Source: Streptomyces sp. DH41 (lineage in GTDB: Bacteria; Actinomycetota; Actinomycetes; Streptomycetales; Streptomycetaceae). Taken from it: a DNA stretch of 64,000 bases. A model generated the notes under the pieces. That model searched no databases. It was not told the DNA's origin and saw only the letters and a program-made list of their open reading frames with translations. Position 1 is the stretch's first letter. Each line of letters opens with the position of its first letter. Of this stretch, positions 16,716 to 24,892 are shown one piece after another. The stretch spans positions 62,001 to 126,000 of the forward strand of contig NZ_JARVKY010000022.1 of NCBI RefSeq assembly GCF_029813785.1, written 5' to 3'. Made by a program: the position numbers and the translations under genes.

Positions 16716-17924
16716 TCAGTGCCCGGCAACCGCTCCCGCGGCGGGTTCCTCGACGGTGGGGCTGCGGAAGTCACCCTCGTCGCCCCACGCCACATGACGC
16801 CGGGGCCGTCCCGTCGCGCCGCGGACGGCCAGCGAGCCGGCCACGCCGCAGAACCAGGCGAAGTGCAGGCCCTTGACCAGCCAGCGCTGCGTTCCGTGCA
16901 CGGGTCCGCGGCTGCCGTCCCACGCGGCGAGCGGCCACAGGCCGTGGAAGAGGACGCGGGTGAGGTAGACCCGCGCGGTGGGCCAGGGATAGTCGGCGAC
17001 GCAGGTCACATGGCTGTACAGGGAGCGGCGCAGGCGTTGGAAGGTGTCGTGGGTGCGGCTGACGCGGTAGAAGCTGATCCGGGCCTCGGGCAGCACTTCC
17101 AGGTCGTGCAACGGATCGTCGGCCCCGGCGTCGAGCAGCTCGAACACCACGTACCCGTCGTCGGTCAGGCGCCTGACCGGGATGCCGGTGCCCAGCACGT
17201 CCGTCGCGACCACCAGGCAGGCCGCGGCCGGGCAGGCCTTCGGTGGAGCGGTGACCCCCGAGACCCGGTCCATGGCCTGCGAGGTGGCCGTCTCCCTGGC
17301 CAGCGCCACCGAACGGGCCCCGACCGCGCCCCGCTCGCCCCGTTCGAGGAACCGGGAGACCAGGAGGGCGAGGCAGCCGGGAGCGATCTCGATGTCGTCG
17401 TCGGTCCAGAGCCAGCCGCTGTAGCCGAGGTCCTCGGAGAGCCGCAGCACCGTGCTCACCGTGCGCAGCTTCCCCGGCCCGGGCAGGGCCAGGCAGACCA
17501 GGGTGAGGGCCAGGTCCTCCGGCACCAGCTCGTACAGCCGGCGCAGCCTGCGCAGCGCCTCCTCGTCCTGCCCGGGGGCGTACTGCATGCCCACCCAGAC
17601 GGACAGCGGCAGGGTCGGATGGGCCTCGCGTACCTCGGCCAGGGAGTCCAGTACATGACGGAACGTCTGCTCGTGCGCCCCGGCGTCGCACCGCCCCACA
17701 TAGGTGGGCAGCAGTACCCCGAGTCCACCGGAGGGCAGCGGGAACACCGGCCCGCCCGGCCGCACGCCCATCACGCCGTCCTCGCGCGCCTCGCCGCGGA
17801 CATCGGCCTCCGGGCCCTCGCGCGCCACCAGGACGAACGGGGTGGGCCGCGCCGGCGGCGGCGCGAAACCGCGGGCCACGGCCCGTTGCCACCAGACACG
17901 ACCGTCCACGGTCCCCCCGCGCAT
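16716..17924 (-). CDS. GlcNAc-type glycosyltransferase, MoeGT4/MoeGT5 family
   Basis: A 402-residue transferase clearly paralogous to the one at 23609-24892. Both share GF.PP near the start, LPLSVWVGMQ (VPLVLFVGMQ in the partner), LPGPGKLRT (GKPRT), the acidic WTDDDIEI (WADDDVVL), VATDVL..GIP and a C-terminal LFHGLWPLAAWDGSRG..HG segment. The DDD motif is the likely metal/donor site. In S. ghanaensis the related pair MoeGT4/MoeGT5 adds the GlcNAc-type sugars. Which of the two this is cannot be decided here. The ATG at 17924 is chosen for AAGGGGAC upstream; a GTG seven codons earlier is possible. First gene of the leftward operon, divergent from moeP5. Confidence 0.8.
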   Translation of the reverse strand: MRGGTVDGRVWWQRAVARGFAPPPARPTPFVLVAREGPEADVRGEAREDGVMGVRPGGPVFPLPSGGLGVLLPTYVGRCDAGAHEQTFRHVLDSLAEVREAHPTLPLSVWVGMQYAPGQDEEALRRLRRLYELVPEDLALTLVCLALPGPGKLRTVSTVLRLSEDLGYSGWLWTDDDIEIAPGCLALLVSRFLERGERGAVGARSVALARETATSQAMDRVSGVTAPPKACPAAACLVVATDVLGTGIPVRRLTDDGYVVFELLDAGADDPLHDLEVLPEARISFYRVSRTHDTFQRLRRSLYSHVTCVADYPWPTARVYLTRVLFHGLWPLAAWDGSRGPVHGTQRWLVKGLHFAWFCGVAGSLAVRGATGRPRRHVAWGDEGDFRSPTVEEPAAGAVAGH

Positions 17925-18405
17925 CCACGTCCCCTTCGTCGTCACCGAGCGGAATTCCCTCTTGCTCTGAACGGGGTGCGGCCCACCCGCTCCCGCCTCC
18001 GGCGGCGAACCCAGGAAGAGGCGAACCCAGGAAGAGGCGAACTCCGGAAGAGGCGAACGAAACGCTGGTGCGGGCAACGCACAAGTGAGCGATGAATGTG
18101 CTGGGTCAGTACGCTAACCAGCCCCCGGGCGGCCCTGCAAGAGCGGTTCCGGGCATGGGCGGTGGATGGCCGAAATGCGGGGGCCGGTCTCCCGTCCTCC
18201 GCCCGGCCGCCCCGTAGGATCCGCGAAACCGGCTCGCGGGGCCCGGACTCCCGGGGAATCGCGGTCTCAACCGTGGCGCGCGCCGTGTGTGGCAGGCTGA
18301 GTCCGCGAGCGACGGCCGGGCTGCGAACCCGGCCGGGTCACGAATCCTGACCATTGAGGCCGACAATGCGTGTCGTTTGTCGCGGTCGGCAGAAAGGGGG
18401 CAGTC
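17925..18405. promoter_or_regulatory. Divergent promoter region, glycosyltransferase operon versus moeP5
   Basis: 481 bp between divergent moe operons. It holds three tandem 16-bp repeats (18005-18052) and no convincing gene. Promoters for both directions are expected here. I could not identify -10/-35 elements with confidence. Confidence 0.5.
18005..18052. repeat. Three tandem 16-bp repeats
   Basis: Two identical copies of GCGAACCCAGGAAGAG are followed by GCGAACTCCGGAAGAG and a partial fourth (GCGAACGA). They lie 80 bp upstream of the leftward glycosyltransferase start, inside the divergent promoter region. Confidence 0.8.
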
Positions 18406-19077
18406 ATGGGCTATTCCGTCGGTGCCCGAGAGGGGTTCCACGGCATGTACGAGCCCGCCGACCGCAAGATTCTTCTGCAGGCACGCGGCATCGTGAAGCG
18501 CTACAAACGCCGCCGCGTCCTGACCGGTGTCGATCTCGTCGTGCACGCGGGCGAGGTCGCCGCGATCGTCGGCAGCAACGGGGCGGGCAAGTCCACCCTG
18601 CTCAAGATCTGCGCCGGTCTGCTCTCCCCCGACAAGGGGCAGGTCACGGTCTCCGGCAGCCTCGGTTACTGCCCGCAGAACGCGGGCGTCATGGGCTTCC
18701 TGACTCCCGGGGAGCACTTCACCCTCTTCGGCACCGGCCGGGGCCTGAGCCGCAAGGAGTCCGACCACCGTGGCCGGAAACTCGCGGGAGAGCTCGACTG
18801 GGCCCCCGCGAAAGGTGTCCTGGCCAAGGACCTGTCGGGAGGGACCCGCCAGAAACTGAACGTCGTCCTGTCGGCACTCGGCGGCCCGGACCTGCTGCTG
18901 CTCGACGAGCCCTACCAGGGGTTCGACCACGGTTCCTACGTGGACTTCTGGCGGAGCGTCTGGGCCTGGCGCGAGGCCGGCAAGGCCGTCGTGGTGGTGA
19001 CCCACATGCTCAACCAACTCGACCAGGTGGACCAGGTACTGGACCTCACCCCCGGCAAGGACAGGGGCATCCGATGA
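18406..19077 (+). CDS. moeP5: ABC transporter ATPase (MoeP5-type)
   Basis: A 223-residue stand-alone ABC ATPase. Walker A is IVGSNGAGKSTLL (near residue 63), the Q-loop region is GYCPQNAG, the signature is LSGGTRQKL, Walker B with catalytic Glu is LLLLDEPYQGFD, and the switch is VVVTHM. The ATG at 18406 follows AAAGGGGG. Its stop overlaps the permease start (ATGA). Together they form one of the two ABC systems of the moe cluster. In S. ghanaensis moeP5/moeX5 are assumed to export or protect, but their role is not firmly established. Confidence 0.83.
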   Translation: MGYSVGAREGFHGMYEPADRKILLQARGIVKRYKRRRVLTGVDLVVHAGEVAAIVGSNGAGKSTLLKICAGLLSPDKGQVTVSGSLGYCPQNAGVMGFLTPGEHFTLFGTGRGLSRKESDHRGRKLAGELDWAPAKGVLAKDLSGGTRQKLNVVLSALGGPDLLLLDEPYQGFDHGSYVDFWRSVWAWREAGKAVVVVTHMLNQLDQVDQVLDLTPGKDRGIR

Positions 19078-19754
19078 CAGCCACCCTGCGGATGGCGGAC
19101 ATGACCTTCCGCGAACTGCTGCGCCGGCGGGGCGTGCTGGGCCTGCTCCTGCTGGTCCCGCTCGTCTTCTACCTCGGGCGCTACGACCAGACCGGGCAGG
19201 CCGTCCGCTTCGCCAGCCTCGGTGTGGGCTTCGCGGTCAGCGCCGCGGCCCTCTTCTCCACCGTCGGCGGCCGGGAGATCGAACCGCTCCTGACCCTCTC
19301 CGGATTCCGGCCGCTCCAGCTCTTCCTCGGGCGCATGCTGGCCCTCCTCGCCGCGGGCATGGGCGTCGCGGCCCTCTACGCCGTGGTGATCCTGGTCGGG
19401 CAGGACGTGCGACACCCGCAGGCCGTCCTGGTGGAACTGGCCCTGACCACGCTGGTCGCCGTGCCACTGGGGCTGCTGCTCGGGGCGGTCGTGCCACGGG
19501 ACATGGAGGGCGCCCTGCTGCTGATCTCCGTCATCGGCGCCCAGATGGTGATGGATCCCGCCAAGGATTCGGCCAAGGTGCTGCCCTTCTGGTCGACCCG
19601 GGAGATCATCACCTACGCCGTCGACGGAGCGGACGCCGGTTCGTTCGGCTCGGGGGTGGCCCACGCCGCCGGAGTGGCGCTGCTGCTGGTCGTGGCGAGC
19701 GGATGGGTGATGGCGGGCCGATTGCGCCGCCGGCGCCATCTGCAATTCGCGTGA
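19074..19754 (+). CDS. moeX5: ABC-2 type permease (MoeX5-type)
   Basis: A 226-residue integral membrane protein with about six helices. Examples are GVLGLLLLVPLVFYLG, ASLGVGFAVSAAALF, LLAAGMGVAALYAVVILVG, LALTTLVAVPLGLLLGAVV and AAGVALLLVVASGWVMAG. The short cytosolic GGREIEPLLTLSG after helix 2 resembles the coupling region of ABC-2 permeases. It overlaps the end of moeP5 by four bases and would form a homodimeric permease with it. A hairpin 24 bases downstream ends the operon. Confidence 0.8.
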   Translation: MTATLRMADMTFRELLRRRGVLGLLLLVPLVFYLGRYDQTGQAVRFASLGVGFAVSAAALFSTVGGREIEPLLTLSGFRPLQLFLGRMLALLAAGMGVAALYAVVILVGQDVRHPQAVLVELALTTLVAVPLGLLLGAVVPRDMEGALLLISVIGAQMVMDPAKDSAKVLPFWSTREIITYAVDGADAGSFGSGVAHAAGVALLLVVASGWVMAGRLRRRRHLQFA

Positions 19755-19777
19755 ATTGCGCCCCGGACCACTGGAAA

Positions 19778-19807
19778 CGCCCCGCGCGGTACAAAACCGC
19801 CGGGGCG
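19778..19807 (+). terminator. Hairpin terminator after moeX5
   Basis: A CGCCCCG...CGGGGCG stem with one bulge and a short A-rich loop (ACAAAA), starting 24 bases after the moeX5 stop. Confidence 0.6.
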
Positions 19808-19966
19808 TGCCCTCTTCGGTGCGGCGGACATTCATAACCGCCGCACAAAGTCTCCCTACCCCGCGGAAACGAACGCGTGTAGTATCGGCAACCGCCCTGC
19901 CGCGTTCCATTGCCTCAACGCGTCCCGGCGGGCCCGCTGTTCGTCTCTCCAATGGAAGGGGAGCAC

Positions 19967-20098
19967 GTGAACGACGCCCTTGGTCCGTCCGCCGGTGAAT
20001 CCACCGGACGGGCTCACCGAAGGATTCCGGAGCACGTCCCCACTTCCTCGGCCGCGGCGGATGCCGGAACGGTCACGCGGTTCCCCGCACGGGCATAA
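19967..20098 (+). CDS. Possible 43-residue leader peptide before moeO5
   Basis: GTG at 19967 is preceded by AAGGGGAG at ideal distance and opens a 43-codon frame beginning VNDALGPSAGESTG and ending TRFPARA. It has no recognisable motif. The good initiation signal and position upstream of moeO5 suggest a translated leader, but the sequence is short and could be chance. Confidence 0.3.
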   Translation: MNDALGPSAGESTGRAHRRIPEHVPTSSAAADAGTVTRFPARA

Positions 20099-20303
20099 CG
20101 GAAAACGCGCGAAGTGGCGTCGGCGCACGGCGCCCGCTCCGGCGTCGGCGACACCGTGCCGACCACTCGCGACCGGTCAGCGGGTCACGTCGAGGACCAG
20201 GGCGCCCCGCACCTCCACCCGAAGCGCGACACCTCACCCGAAAGCGCGCCGCGGCCGGCACCCCGTCGCGCGAACCGCCCGGACGACAAGGGGGAAGACG
20301 CTG

Positions 20304-21149
20304 GTGAACGCCTTACCGCAGCTGGACCACCACACCGAACTCCACGCCGCACCACCGCTCTGGCGACCGGGGCGCGTACTCGCCCGGCTGCGCGACCACC
20401 GGCCGGGCCCCGTGCACATCATCGACCCGTTCAAGGTCCCGGTGACGGAAGCGGTCGAGAAGGCGGCGGAACTCACCCGGCTGGGCTTCGCCGCCATCAT
20501 TCTGGCCAGCACGGACTACGAGTCGTTCGAGTCGCACATGGAACCGTACGTGGCGGCGGTGAAGGCGGTCACGCCGTTACCGGTCGTCCTGCACTTCCCG
20601 CCCCGTCCGGGAAGCGGATTCCCGGTGGTCCGCGGCGCGGACGCGGTACTGCTGCCCGCGCTGCTGGGCTCGGGCGACGACTACTTCGTCTGGAAGAGCT
20701 TCCTCGAAACCCTGGCCGCCTGCCCCGGCCGAATACCCCGCCAGGAGTGGCCCGAGCTGATCCTCACCGTCGCCCTCACCTTCGGCGAGGACCCACGCAC
20801 CGGGGACCTGCTCGGCACCATGCCGGTGAGCACCACGACCACCGAGGAGATCGACCGGCACCTCCACGTCACGCGCACCTTCGGTTTCCACATGGTGTAC
20901 CTGTACTCGCGCAACGACCACGTGCCGCCGGAGGTCGTACGGCACTTCCGCAAGGGGCTCGGACCCGACCAGGTCCTCTTCGTGAGCGGCAACGTACGTA
21001 CCGGCCGGCAGGTCACCGAGTACCTCGACAGCGGGGCGGACCGGGTGGGATTCGCCGGAGCGCTGGAGCATCCCGACTGGCGGGCCACCCTCGCCGAGAT
21101 CGGCGGGGAACACTCCGTCGCCCCGGCCGGCCCGGGGAGCGGGCGGTGA
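20304..21149 (+). CDS. moeO5: Farnesyl-3-phosphoglycerate synthase (MoeO5)
   Basis: A 281-residue TIM-barrel prenyltransferase related to geranylgeranylglyceryl phosphate synthases. Landmarks are VHIIDPFKVPVTEAVEKAA (residues 33-51; this strand carries phosphate ligands), LPVVLHFPPRPGSGF, ADAVLLPALLGSGDDYF, MVYLYSRNDHVPPEV, FVSGNVRTGRQVTEYL and GADRVGFAGALEHPDW. Known: MoeO5 couples farnesyl diphosphate to 3-phosphoglycerate through a cis-allylic ether, the first committed step of moenomycin synthesis. The GTG at 20304 has GGGGAAG upstream. Codon 4 is TTA (20313-20315), a bldA-dependent leucine codon also reported in S. ghanaensis moeO5. It overlaps moeN5 by GTGA. Confidence 0.93.
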   Translation: MNALPQLDHHTELHAAPPLWRPGRVLARLRDHRPGPVHIIDPFKVPVTEAVEKAAELTRLGFAAIILASTDYESFESHMEPYVAAVKAVTPLPVVLHFPPRPGSGFPVVRGADAVLLPALLGSGDDYFVWKSFLETLAACPGRIPRQEWPELILTVALTFGEDPRTGDLLGTMPVSTTTTEEIDRHLHVTRTFGFHMVYLYSRNDHVPPEVVRHFRKGLGPDQVLFVSGNVRTGRQVTEYLDSGADRVGFAGALEHPDWRATLAEIGGEHSVAPAGPGSGR

Positions 21150-21961
21150 CGGCCGCGCCGGTCACGGCCCTGCCCGCGCACTACACGGAGTCCATGCTCG
21201 CCGCCGAGGCCGCCAACCGCGACCACGTCACGCGTTGCGTCGCCGGGACCGGTGGATCGCCGGACCTGGTGGCCCACACCGCCGCCCTCCGCCTGTACCT
21301 GCGGGTGCCGCACTTCCTCACCGAGTGGACGACCGATCCGGACCGGCGGGCCGCGGTCTCCCGGGCGCTGGCCCTCGACATCGTCTCCATGAAGCTCCTC
21401 GACGACCTGATGGACGACGACACCGGCCTCGACCGGGTCGAACTCGCCTGTGTCTGCCTCAGGCTCCATCTGCGGGCCCTGCACGAACTGGCCTGCCTCG
21501 CCCGGGAACCCAAGGCGGTGACGGACATCCTGGAGCGGGACGCCGTCTACCTCTGCGGTGGCCAGATAGGCACCAAACGCAGCCGGGCGACGAACCTCCA
21601 GGAGTGGCGCGCCCACGCGAGCACCTACGGCGCCGCCTTTCTGGGCCGCTACGGGGCGCTCGCGGCGGCCTGCGGCAGCGACGGTCAACCAGGCGATGCG
21701 GTACGGCAGTTCGCGGAAGCCTTCGCCCTGATCATCACCACGGCCGACGACCTGACCGACTACGACCGCAACGGCGAGCGGGACGGCAACCTCGCCCACC
21801 TGATGCGGACCGGGGCCGTGCCCGGCCAGGACGTCGTGGACCAGCTCGAGGAGCTGCGCGGGCGGGCCCTTACCGCGGTCACGGCGGCGCCCGGCCTGGT
21901 GCCGGTCGTCCACCTCTACACGGACGACGTGCTGACCCGGCTCGTTCCCCGGCACCTGTAG
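21146..21961 (+). CDS. moeN5: Moenocinol prenyltransferase (MoeN5)
   Basis: A 271-residue all-helical isoprenoid-synthase-like prenyltransferase that closely matches the MoeN5 sequence I remember. It has LAAEAANRDHVTRCVA, the first Asp-rich motif SMKLLDDLMDDDTGLD, VYLCGGQIGTKRSRA, the second acidic motif ITTADDLTDYDRNGERDG and LVPVVHLYTDDVL. Known: MoeN5 joins geranyl diphosphate to the farnesyl chain of a glycosylated intermediate, giving the branched C25 moenocinol. GTG 21146 is chosen for GTGA coupling with moeO5; the ATG at 21194 corresponds to the start of the characterised protein and is a real alternative. Confidence 0.93.
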   Translation: MTAAPVTALPAHYTESMLAAEAANRDHVTRCVAGTGGSPDLVAHTAALRLYLRVPHFLTEWTTDPDRRAAVSRALALDIVSMKLLDDLMDDDTGLDRVELACVCLRLHLRALHELACLAREPKAVTDILERDAVYLCGGQIGTKRSRATNLQEWRAHASTYGAAFLGRYGALAAACGSDGQPGDAVRQFAEAFALIITTADDLTDYDRNGERDGNLAHLMRTGAVPGQDVVDQLEELRGRALTAVTAAPGLVPVVHLYTDDVLTRLVPRHL

Positions 21962-21970
21962 GCAGAGACC

Positions 21971-22003
21971 GACGGCCGGCCGGAGCGTCTTCGGCCGGCC
22001 GTC
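21971..22003. terminator. Bidirectional hairpin between moeN5 and moeM5
   Basis: A twelve-base-pair perfect stem (GACGGCCGGCCG with CGGCCGGCCGTC) and nine-base loop between two convergent genes, ten bases after the moeN5 stop. It probably ends transcription from both sides. Confidence 0.75.
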
Positions 22004-22016
22004 GGGCCCCGGCGGG

Positions 22017-23609
22017 CTACCGTGCCGCGCCGCCCCGCACCATCAGGTCGTCGAACACGAAGAGGTCGACGTCGGTGTGCGCGAAGTCGTCGAGCACGTC
22101 CCGGGCGGTGTGCGCGATGGGCCGGCCCGGGCCGTTGAGCGAGGTGTTGATCAACGCGGGCTCGCCGGTCAGCCCCTCGAACGCGTCGAGCAGACCGTGC
22201 AGCCGGTCCTCCTCGGGGCCCAGAGTCTGGATCCGGCAGGTGCCGTTGACGTGCCGGGCCTCGGGCGCGACCCCGTCCGGAAGCCGGTACTCGAAGAGCA
22301 TGTACGGCGACGGCGGCCGGCCCGGATACAGCTCGGCGAAGCGCTCGTCGCGCATCACGGCGCCCAGCGGCCGGTACCACTCGCGCTGCTTCAGCTTCTC
22401 GCTCATGCGCTCGCGCATGCCCGGCACCGCGGGACTGCCCAGCAGTGACCGGTGTCCCAGCGCGCGCGGCCCCAGTTCCGCCGCTCCCCGCGTCATCGCC
22501 ACCACCCCGCCCGCGGCCAGCACCCCGGCGACCTCGGACCGGTCGTAGTCGACGGCTCGCAGCCCCGCGCCCCGCACCGCGTCCAGGACGTGGGCGCGGT
22601 TCTCGCCTGCGCCGTTGTGGTAGACGCCGAACGGCTCCGGCGTCACCCCCGCCACCTGCGAGAGCGCGTAGAGCCCGGCGCCCGTGAGATGACCCGCGTC
22701 CCCGCAGGCGGGCGGGATGGCGATGTCCCGCCCGTACTCCGCCCGCAGCGCCGAGTTGGCCACGATGTTCAGGGCGCAGCCGCCGCCGAGGGCGATCGGA
22801 CCCACCCCGGCCTCCGTGCGCGTCACATGCCGGTCGAGCACCTCCCGGACGGCCCCGGTGAACATCTCCTGGAACGTCGCCACCACCTGCGACGCCGTCT
22901 CGAACCCGGAGTCGAACTCGGGCCGGGCGGCCAGGTCCGCGCGCACCCGCTCGGCGAGTTCCCGGTCGTTCATCACGTCCTGGTCGACCGCCAGCAACTG
23001 CTCGCGTATGCGGGCGTCCGGCTGCCCGTAGCCGCCCAGTGCCATCACCTTGCCGGCCACGCTGGGGCTCGGGCCGAAGCCGAGGAGATACCCGATCGCC
23101 GTCCATCCGAAGCCGTTGCCGTACCAGGGCAGCGGGTCCTTCTCGACCCACTCCAGGGCCCCGCCCGCCACCCGGAACAGAGAACTGCGGGTGAGCTGGC
23201 CGCGCCCTTCGTTGACGAGGACGACGGTGCCTTCCTCCCAGCCCGCGTAGTGGGCGGCCAGTGCCGCGTGGGAGACCTCGTGGGTGACCACGACGCACTC
23301 CACCCGGCGCCCCAGCATCTCGCAGACGGTCCGGTGGTGCGGGGCGCCCGCCGCCGTCCGCTCCAGGGCCCGGTCCAGGTCGGGGATGCGCAGCAGCCCG
23401 CTGCGGACCGGCGTGCTCACGGCCACCAGGTCGATGCCGTCGGTGTCCACGCACTCCTGCGCCAGCACGTGCCGCAGGGCGACGTCGGAGCGGTGGTCGT
23501 GCTTGACCCGGGTGAGCCGTTCGGTCTCGACGGCGAAGACCAGCCGCCCGTCCTCGAAGTAGGCGACGCCGGTGTCGTGGCCGGCGGAGTGGAGCGAGAG
23601 TACCTTCAT
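22017..23609 (-). CDS. moeM5: Carbamoyltransferase (MoeM5)
   Basis: A 530-residue NodU/CmcH-type O-carbamoyltransferase. The N-terminal domain starts VLSLHSAGHDTGVAYFEDG and includes the metal-binding VTHEVSHAALAAHYAG and GGGCALNIVANS. The C-terminal YrdC-like domain has AELGPRALGHRSLLGSP, KQREWYRPLGAVMR and ALINTSLNGPGRPI. Known: MoeM5 transfers a carbamoyl group from carbamoyl phosphate to the first uronamide sugar (unit F). Its ATG shares a base with the stop of the upstream glycosyltransferase (TGATG), so the two are tightly coupled. It is the last gene of the large leftward operon. Confidence 0.9.
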   Translation of the reverse strand: MKVLSLHSAGHDTGVAYFEDGRLVFAVETERLTRVKHDHRSDVALRHVLAQECVDTDGIDLVAVSTPVRSGLLRIPDLDRALERTAAGAPHHRTVCEMLGRRVECVVVTHEVSHAALAAHYAGWEEGTVVLVNEGRGQLTRSSLFRVAGGALEWVEKDPLPWYGNGFGWTAIGYLLGFGPSPSVAGKVMALGGYGQPDARIREQLLAVDQDVMNDRELAERVRADLAARPEFDSGFETASQVVATFQEMFTGAVREVLDRHVTRTEAGVGPIALGGGCALNIVANSALRAEYGRDIAIPPACGDAGHLTGAGLYALSQVAGVTPEPFGVYHNGAGENRAHVLDAVRGAGLRAVDYDRSEVAGVLAAGGVVAMTRGAAELGPRALGHRSLLGSPAVPGMRERMSEKLKQREWYRPLGAVMRDERFAELYPGRPPSPYMLFEYRLPDGVAPEARHVNGTCRIQTLGPEEDRLHGLLDAFEGLTGEPALINTSLNGPGRPIAHTARDVLDDFAHTDVDLFVFDDLMVRGGAAR

Positions 23610-24892
23610 CAGCTCTCCTGACGCGTGGGTGAGGACGACGGAGTGAGCCTGCGGATCTCCGAGTACGGAGCCCACTCGATGCCGCGCAGTGGCCTGCCGC
23701 ACAGCCCGCGCACGTACAGTTCGGTCCCGATGCCCGCGAACCACGCGAAGTAGAGCCACTTGATGAGCGCCTTCTTCAGGCCGTGGCGGGCACCGCGGGA
23801 GGAGTCGAAGCCGGTCAGCGGCCACATGCCGCCGAACAGGACGTGACGGAAGTAGTGACGGACCACCGGCAGCGGCCAGTCGGCGACATCGACGAGGTGG
23901 TTGAGCAGCAGCCTGCGGATCCTGCGGCGGGTCTCCCCGGCCGGTCCCGCCACGTAGTAGTGGCACCGGGCGTCCGGAACCAGCCGCAGGTGGGCCAGTG
24001 GTTCGGGCAGCGCCGGGTCGAGGAGACGGAAGCACACGTAACCGTCGTCGGAGACGTAGCGCCCCGGCAGCCCGTCGGCCACCACGTCCGTCGCCACCAG
24101 GACGCAGCAGCCGTGCGGGTAGTTCGTCGCCGGTGCGGCGATCGCCTTGGCCCGGGACAGCAGCCGGGAGGTGGCGTACCCGTGAGTGTGCGCGATCTTG
24201 GTCGCGCCCACCGCGCCGCGGCACCCCGCGAGCAGGAAGTCCCGGACCAGCCGGGACAGACAGCCCTCCTCCAGGACCACGTCGTCGTCGGCCCACCCGA
24301 CGCCCGCACAGCCGAGGTGTTCGGCGACCGCGATCGCCCCGTTGAGGGTGCGGGGCTTGCCCGGCCCGGGCAGCGAGAGACCGCAGACCCGCAGACCGGG
24401 CAGCCGGGTGCGGGCGTCGTCCAGCAGCACCCGCAGACGCCGCAGCGACTCCTTCTCCTCCTCGGCCGACGACCACTGCATGCCGACGAACAGCACCAGG
24501 GGCACTCGTGGGTGGTCCCGCGCCGCCGTGACCGCCTGGTCCAGCAGCGCGTCGAACCACTCGCGCTGCCGCTCCAGGGCCGTCCGGGCGACGTAGGTCG
24601 GCACGACGAACGCGATGCCCGGCTGCCCGGCGGGTGTGCGCAGCACCGCCGCGGCGTCCTCGGCTCGCACGGTCCCGTCCGCCGGCAGACCCGGCAGTAC
24701 GTGCCGGACCGGGACCTCCCAGGACTCCGGGGGCCGGAAACCGCGGGCCATGGTGCCGCGCAGGTGGTGCGTCAGGAACCCTTCGCCGGCCGGCCGGCGC
24801 CTGCGCGGCGCGAGCGGCCGGTTGAGGCGGACCGGTGGCCCCGGACGGGCCGGCGCACCCGGGACGGCCGGGGCCGCGGGCTCAGAAGTCAC
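23609..24892 (-). CDS. GlcNAc-type glycosyltransferase, MoeGT4/MoeGT5 family
   Basis: A 427-residue paralogue of the transferase at 16716-17924. Shared landmarks are ARGFRPPESW near residue 48, VPLVLFVGMQWSS, LSLPGPGKPRTLNGAI, GWADDDVVLEEGCLSRLVRDF (DDD metal site), VATDVVADGLPGRYVSDDGYV and LFGGMWPLTGFDSSRG. The pair corresponds to MoeGT4/MoeGT5, which add the two GlcNAc-type sugars. The assignment between them is open. The GTG start at 24892 lies inside the end of moeK5 (11-base overlap). A Pro/Ala/Arg-rich stretch of about 45 residues precedes the catalytic domain; the ATG at residue 48 is a less likely start. Confidence 0.82.
   Translation of the reverse strand: MTSEPAAPAVPGAPARPGPPVRLNRPLAPRRRRPAGEGFLTHHLRGTMARGFRPPESWEVPVRHVLPGLPADGTVRAEDAAAVLRTPAGQPGIAFVVPTYVARTALERQREWFDALLDQAVTAARDHPRVPLVLFVGMQWSSAEEEKESLRRLRVLLDDARTRLPGLRVCGLSLPGPGKPRTLNGAIAVAEHLGCAGVGWADDDVVLEEGCLSRLVRDFLLAGCRGAVGATKIAHTHGYATSRLLSRAKAIAAPATNYPHGCCVLVATDVVADGLPGRYVSDDGYVCFRLLDPALPEPLAHLRLVPDARCHYYVAGPAGETRRRIRRLLLNHLVDVADWPLPVVRHYFRHVLFGGMWPLTGFDSSRGARHGLKKALIKWLYFAWFAGIGTELYVRGLCGRPLRGIEWAPYSEIRRLTPSSSPTRQES

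Larger units (their letters stand above)
19755..20303 (+). other. Long leader region of moeO5
   Basis: 549 bp between moeX5 and moeO5. After the moeX5 hairpin comes an A+T-richer stretch (19840-19900) with a -10-like TAGTAT near 19879, then a short open frame with a good ribosome-binding site (19967-20098), then about 200 bp of unassigned sequence up to the moeO5 GTG. The promoter of the first committed biosynthetic gene must be here. Confidence 0.5.
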
